Source of the DNA: JBAYJT01 sp041664965
GTDB lineage: Bacteria > Pseudomonadota > Gammaproteobacteria > UBA9339
Length of the DNA stretch: 17,887 nucleotides
Direction of reading: 5' to 3'
NCBI GenBank assembly: GCA_041664965.1
Contig: JBAYJT010000033.1
Location: forward strand, 1-17,887
A program made the translations under genes and the position numbers. Shown here piece after piece: positions 14,680 to 17,887 of this stretch (positions are counted from its first letter, which is position 1; each line of letters opens with the position of its first letter). The notes below the pieces were generated by a model that was not told where the DNA came from, ran no database searches, and saw only the letters and a list, made by a program, of their open reading frames with translations.

Positions 14680-15702
14680 ATGTCACAAACTATTATTCCT
14701 ACACGTCTTGTCGGCCCACTCAAAATTGTTTTTGCTAAGAAAATATTCGAAATTAATGTCCCTTTAGCCACTTATGAAACCCCGCTTTGGCGCTCGGTTG
14801 GACGCGTAGCGCGCTTGTCTTGCTTATTAGATGGAATTCAAACCACTGTTTTACGCGATGTTATGACGCGTTCTATTTTGCTGGAAGCGGATAGTGCTCA
14901 AACTTTGTTTGATATTCTGAAGGATTTGCAGCGAAAAAGCGAAAACCTGAAGGAATTGGTCGAGAAAAGTAGTAAATTTGCTAAATTTCATAGCTATCAT
15001 GCTGAGGTGATTGGTAATTTGCTTTATTTGCGCCTAGCTATAACAACCGGCGATGCGGCAGGGCACAATATGGTCACCAAAGCCGCAGAGCAAGTGCTGG
15101 ATTGGCTTTTAAAAGAATATCCCCAGTTAAAATACGTGTCGCTTTCGGGCAATTATTGTGTCGACAAAAAAGTTTCGGCAGTAAATGGCATTTTGGGACG
15201 AGGCAAATCAGTAGTTGCTGAACTAACTATTACCGAAGAGCTTTGCATAAAACATCTCAGGGTTAGCCCCAAAGATATTTATAATTTGCATATTAAAAAG
15301 AATCTCTTAGGTTCGATTTTAGCTGGGAGTTTACGCAGTGCTAACGCGCATTTTGCTAATATGCTTTTGGCTTTCTATTTAGCAACAGGGCAGGATGCAG
15401 CTAATATAGTTGAGGGTTCTCAAGGGATTACACATGTAGAATTACGAGGAAATGATCTATATTTTTCCGTCAGTTTGCCAAATATTATTGTCGGTACGGT
15501 CGGTAATGGTAAGGATTTGCCTTTCGTACAGGAAAATTTGAAAACTTTAGGCTGTTTAGAGAAGCGCCCTATAGGCGAAAACTCCAAGCGTTTGGCGGCC
15601 ATAGCTGCAGCTACTGTCTTATGCGGCGAGCTTTCTTTGCTCGCTGCTTTTTGTAATCGCGGTGAGCTAATGCGCAGTCATGAGGTCTTAGAGAGAAAAT
15701 GA
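14680..15702 (+). CDS. hmgA: hydroxymethylglutaryl-CoA reductase, short N-terminus
   Basis: This enzyme reduces HMG-CoA to mevalonate with NAD(P)H, the committed step of the mevalonate route to isoprenoids. The 340-residue protein aligns with the class I catalytic domain. All four catalytic residues are visible: Glu33 in LATYETPLWRSVGR, Lys163 in SLSGNYCVDKK, Asp239 in ATGQDAAN and His334 in RSHEVLER. The nucleotide-binding TTGDAAGHNM (122-131) and GRGKSVVAE, KNLLGSILAGS and GENSKRLA blocks are also present. It begins right at IPTRLVGPLKI, so about 60-70 residues of the usual N-terminal dimerisation region (the ENVIG part) are absent; an in-frame TAA at 14662 rules out an upstream start. No clear ribosome binding site is seen. 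It lies 78 bases after ftsB. It could be active in a compact form or be N-terminally truncated. Other mevalonate genes are not in the window. Confidence 0.88.
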   Translation: MSQTIIPTRLVGPLKIVFAKKIFEINVPLATYETPLWRSVGRVARLSCLLDGIQTTVLRDVMTRSILLEADSAQTLFDILKDLQRKSENLKELVEKSSKFAKFHSYHAEVIGNLLYLRLAITTGDAAGHNMVTKAAEQVLDWLLKEYPQLKYVSLSGNYCVDKKVSAVNGILGRGKSVVAELTITEELCIKHLRVSPKDIYNLHIKKNLLGSILAGSLRSANAHFANMLLAFYLATGQDAANIVEGSQGITHVELRGNDLYFSVSLPNIIVGTVGNGKDLPFVQENLKTLGCLEKRPIGENSKRLAAIAAATVLCGELSLLAAFCNRGELMRSHEVLERK

Positions 15703-15885
15703 TGAACTATAAATTATAAATTATGAATGATGAATTATGAAGGATGAATTGTGGATTTAGAGGAGTTTTTAATAAAAACATGTCTACGCGATTTTCTTTT
15801 AAATCAATGAGTTATAAAATTAAATCCATTTCCTCTTTAATTCATCATTAATTCATCATTCATAATTTAGAATTCATAATTTTTT
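15702..15885 (+). repeat. composite repeat element with terminal inverted tracts (near-complete copy 2)
   Basis: Left tract 15702-15750 (ATGATGAACTATAAATTAT, ATGAATGATGAATT units) and right tract 15836-15882 (AATTCATCATT, TTCATAATT units) are inverted relative to each other. The core at 15774-15820 matches the other copies, and the similarity to the 7195-7375 copy continues past the core (TAAAATTAAATCyATTTyC). It spans the whole gap from the end of the HMG-CoA reductase gene to within 9 bases of the ttcA start codon. Confidence 0.8.
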
Positions 15886-15893
15886 GACTCACA

Positions 15894-16685
15894 TTGGGTA
15901 GCACAATTAGTAACAGCTCCAAACTAGAAAAAAAACTCCTGCATTACACCGGCAAAGCCATACATGATTTTAAAATGATTGAAAATGGTGATCGGGTATT
16001 AGTCGCACTTTCTGGTGGCAAAGATTCCTTTGTTATGCTCCAAATCTTGCGTTTTTTGCAAATGAGAGCCTGCGCGCGTTTTCAACTTTCAGTTCTTATG
16101 GTTGAGCAGGGTTTTCCTGGTTGGGACGGAGAAAAAGCTATCAAATGGCTAGAAGAAAAGGGCATTTCGCACGCTGTTATCCATGAAAATATTTATAAAA
16201 TTGTACGCGATAAAGTTGGCGCCGAATCTAAGTTTTCTTATTGCCCACTTTGTTCAAGACTCAGACGTGGCGTGATTTATCGCTATGCTCGTGAAAATAA
16301 TTTTAACAAAGTAGCCTTGGGACATCACCGTGATGATTTAATTGTAAGTCTCATGATGTTTATGCTTTACAATGGCGCTCTTCGTTCCATGCCGCCTAAA
16401 TTCTTGACTGATGACAAAAAACTTATTGTGATAAGGCCGCTAGCTTATTGCCAAGAGCGCGATATTATTGGCTATGCCAATGAATGCGAATTTCCGCTTG
16501 TTTCTTCTTCTCCATGCCAATTTAAAGAAAATCTTATGCGTAAGCGCGTAGCCAAATTAATAGCTGATTTAGCTTTAGATAATCCCAAAGTTCCAAGTAA
16601 TATTCTACGGGCTATCCAAAATGTTTCTCCCAGCCAGCTGATGGATCGTAAGATTTGGGATTTCTTGGGTCTCAAAATCTTGTAG
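15894..16685 (+). CDS. ttcA: tRNA 2-thiocytidine(32) synthetase TtcA
   Basis: TtcA uses ATP and an Fe-S cluster to thiolate C32 of certain tRNAs. The 263-residue product aligns well with the E. coli enzyme from KAIHDFKMIENGDRVLVALSGGKDS (PP-loop SGGKDS at 40-45) through CPLCSRLRRG (cluster Cys117 and Cys120), ALGHHRDD, MPPKFLTDD, VIRPLAY and a third cluster candidate, Cys208 in SSPCQFKENLMR, to the end AIQNVSPSQLMDRKIWDF. It is about 45 residues shorter than the E. coli protein. The only suitable start is TTG at 15894; an in-frame TGA lies just upstream and the next Met is inside the conserved part. No ribosome site is seen, and the composite repeat ends 8 bases before the start, so the original leader may have been replaced. 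Confidence 0.9.
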   Translation: MGSTISNSSKLEKKLLHYTGKAIHDFKMIENGDRVLVALSGGKDSFVMLQILRFLQMRACARFQLSVLMVEQGFPGWDGEKAIKWLEEKGISHAVIHENIYKIVRDKVGAESKFSYCPLCSRLRRGVIYRYARENNFNKVALGHHRDDLIVSLMMFMLYNGALRSMPPKFLTDDKKLIVIRPLAYCQERDIIGYANECEFPLVSSSPCQFKENLMRKRVAKLIADLALDNPKVPSNILRAIQNVSPSQLMDRKIWDFLGLKIL

Positions 16686-16687
16686 TC

Positions 16688-16703
16688 TACAGGCATGCCT
16701 GTA
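16688..16703. repeat. 16-bp perfect palindrome after ttcA
   Basis: TACAGGCA|TGCCTGTA lies 2 bases after the ttcA stop codon and 8 bases before a repeat core. It could form an 8-bp RNA stem, but there is no T-run after it, so a terminator role is weak. Confidence 0.5.
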
Positions 16704-16711
16704 TTAACTAC

Positions 16712-16760
16712 AAAAAACATGTCTATACGTTTTCTTTTAAAATCAATGACTTGAGAATTT
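16712..16760 (+). repeat. core of dispersed repeat family (core-only copy)
   Basis: This reads AAAAAACATGTCTATACG, then TTTTCTTTTAAAATCAATGA, and diverges at CTTGAGAATTTA. It is nearly identical to the core at 11004-11056 over the first 40 or so bases. No ATTCAT-type tracts flank it. Confidence 0.8.
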
Positions 16761-16805
16761 AAGTTGGGTTCTGAAGGTTTGTTTCATATTCTCTTAATAA
16801 TTGCT

Positions 16806-16814
16806 TGCTATACT
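16806..16814 (+). promoter_or_regulatory. candidate extended -10 promoter
   Basis: TGCTATACT (TGn followed by TATACT) lies 41 bases before the ATG at 16855. No good -35 is seen at standard spacing, which extended -10 promoters can tolerate. It would give a leader of about 35 bases. Confidence 0.4.
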
Positions 16815-16854
16815 ACTCCACATATGTAGATCATTCAAAATAGTGGAGAATAAA

Positions 16855-17887
16855 ATGCAAGCATCACCGGCAATGCAGCAAGCACAATTGATAGAAGATG
16901 TAAAAAAATGGCTAAAGGAATTTTTTATGCAAGAGGATGGAGTTCATTTAGCGCTGTTTGCTGCTTGTTTGTCACCCACTTTTCCGCAAAATCTAGAAGA
17001 ACCTATACAACCTATTAACAATTCGCGAACCCTTGCGGCAATGATGAGCTACATACGTGAATTAAGAGAGACTTTACAGTTGTTCTGGGAAGATAAGGAA
17101 ACAGGTTGCTATAAAATAGCTTTTGCAACTAATAGCAATCCTAACATAGCAAAGTACGGTCGTGCGTTAGGTGAAGTAATGAAAATTTTGGACCCAAATG
17201 TTGCGCAACTACCAGTGAATGAGGGTGAAATCCCGGAAATTCTGGAAATTTCAGTGCCGAAAGCTATATACGACGCTCCTATTCCAACGTCGTCAACACC
17301 TTCTGTGCACCCAGGATCTTCGTCATCGTCAACTTCTACCCCAGCATTACCACCTGGTAGGACAACGCCGCCGAGATCTTCTGGGTCTCCATCTTCCTCG
17401 TCATCTTCAAGTACTTATCCTTCATCGGTTGTTCCACCACCACCGATGCTGTTTTGGGGGAGCGTGGAAACAAAATATCCAGCAACGCAAGCAGGGGCTG
17501 AGGCTTGGCTAAGTGACTGGTTTGAGCGAGATGATTTTTTGGTGCTATTTGCTCCTAGTGTGATACTCAGTTTGCCAACACCTGATACAGAAGAAAACAA
17601 GCAGAGACTGCTGGTTCTGCTTAAAATGGCTCATTATAAGGAGCGAATTAATAGATGCAAAAATGTTTTAATTTCGTATGTGCAGACTTTAAAGGTTGAT
17701 GGTAATGATGCAATATGCTTCGATGAGAAAATAATGGAAACGCCCATGGCGAATGGTTATCTTGAAGTGTTCATTCGGGCATTATGGCAGTTGCGGACAC
17801 CTACTGCGTCTCCGGTTTCTTCGTCGTCATCGTCAAGTACTTATCCTTCATCGTTTGTTCCACCACCGCCGCCGAAGCTGTTTGTGA
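16855..17887 (+). CDS. modular protein of unknown function with Ser/Pro-rich linkers, 3' end outside window
   Basis: The frame runs 344 codons from ATG 16855 to the window edge without a stop. GGAG lies 7 bases upstream and a candidate extended -10 promoter precedes it. There is no signal peptide or membrane segment. Module 1 (about 12-130) and module 2 (about 211-315) look related: WLKEFFMQEDGVHLALFA against WLSDWFERDDFLVLFA, followed by a Pro-containing segment, a charged helix and a second hydrophobic helix. Each is followed by a Ser-run/Pro-run linker (SSSSSSTYPSS, then VVPPPP or FVPPPPP). The linkers are nearly identical in DNA and 426 bases (142 codons) apart, so the protein probably continues as a tandem array. 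I recognise no family. An export substrate, effector or scaffold is conceivable, but nothing here shows it. Confidence 0.75.
   Translation, partial: MQASPAMQQAQLIEDVKKWLKEFFMQEDGVHLALFAACLSPTFPQNLEEPIQPINNSRTLAAMMSYIRELRETLQLFWEDKETGCYKIAFATNSNPNIAKYGRALGEVMKILDPNVAQLPVNEGEIPEILEISVPKAIYDAPIPTSSTPSVHPGSSSSSTSTPALPPGRTTPPRSSGSPSSSSSSSTYPSSVVPPPPMLFWGSVETKYPATQAGAEAWLSDWFERDDFLVLFAPSVILSLPTPDTEENKQRLLVLLKMAHYKERINRCKNVLISYVQTLKVDGNDAICFDEKIMETPMANGYLEVFIRALWQLRTPTASPVSSSSSSSTYPSSFVPPPPPKLFV
17387..17454 (+). repeat. Ser/Pro linker-coding repeat, unit 1
   Basis: TCN/AGT serine codons are followed by ACTTATCCTTCATCG and CCA/CCG proline codons. The part from 17407 (TCAAGTACTTATCCTTCATC) recurs exactly at 17833 in the same frame. 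Confidence 0.8.
17810..17884 (+). repeat. Ser/Pro linker-coding repeat, unit 2
   Basis: This matches 17387-17454 with few substitutions and slightly more Ser and Pro codons (simple-sequence TCGTCA and CCG runs), which suggests slippage-driven length change. It continues to within 3 bases of the window edge. Confidence 0.8.

Noticed and set aside
16816..16848. CTCCAC...GTGGAG pairing that could hide the ribosome site of the last gene
   Set aside because: The 5' arm lies at or before the predicted transcript start and the loop is over 20 bases, so folding in the mRNA is doubtful.
17219..17512. Plus-strand 97-codon open frame rich in Arg, His and Leu
   Set aside because: It is an out-of-frame reading of the Ser/Pro linker region of the longer frame starting at 16855, which has a ribosome site and promoter candidate.

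Overview
The window looks like chromosomal sequence from an AT-rich gammaproteobacterium, probably host-associated and perhaps related to the Legionella/Coxiella group. This is inference. It rests on the gammaproteobacterial pair eno-ftsB, on RlmJ and TtcA, on a queuosine-precursor transporter that suggests salvage, and on an HMG-CoA reductase (mevalonate pathway), which is unusual in most gammaproteobacteria but known in Legionella and Coxiella. No rRNA, tRNA, CRISPR array or transposase gene was seen.

Layout. Positions 1-4710 are accessory in character: the 3' end of a SAM methyltransferase, an unrecognised 385-residue protein on the minus strand, a flavin split-barrel protein that seems to have lost its middle, a PMT/ArnT-type membrane glycosyltransferase, and a small outer-membrane beta-barrel. 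Positions 4987-10266 hold housekeeping genes: nadK(+) converging on tilS(-), a ZIP metal transporter(-) behind rsmD(-), and rdgB(+) converging on rlmJ(-). A HigBA-type toxin-antitoxin pair (10271-10901, minus) sits directly upstream of rlmJ. Positions 11144-14601 form a tight plus-strand cluster, yhhQ-thiL-eno-ftsB, with gaps of 3 bases or less, followed by an HMG-CoA reductase and ttcA. The right edge is a long open frame with no stop (16855 to the end). It has two related alpha-helical-looking modules separated by Ser/Pro linkers.

The most striking feature is a set of short dispersed repeats that invade gene ends and, once, a gene interior. The main family is a composite element of about 180 bp. 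It has terminal inverted tracts of tandem ATTCAT(A/C)ATT-like units around a conserved core of about 48 bp (AAAAACATGTCTA...TTTTCTTTTAAAATCAATGAGTTATAAAAT). There are two near-complete copies (7195-7375 and 15702-15885), a one-sided copy (11004-11114), two core-only copies (4831-4878 and 16712-16760), and tract-only copies at the convergent rdgB/rlmJ ends and inside thiL, where the tract is read in frame as extra residues. A second type, a 28-bp perfect palindrome with a neighbouring hairpin (5853-5917), is translated as an added C-terminus of TilS that then runs antisense into nadK. A third type is a 31-bp sequence found twice (548-578, 2425-2455), the second time as the C-terminus of a coding sequence. 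The region therefore reads as a core genome peppered with non-autonomous repeats that reshape protein ends.
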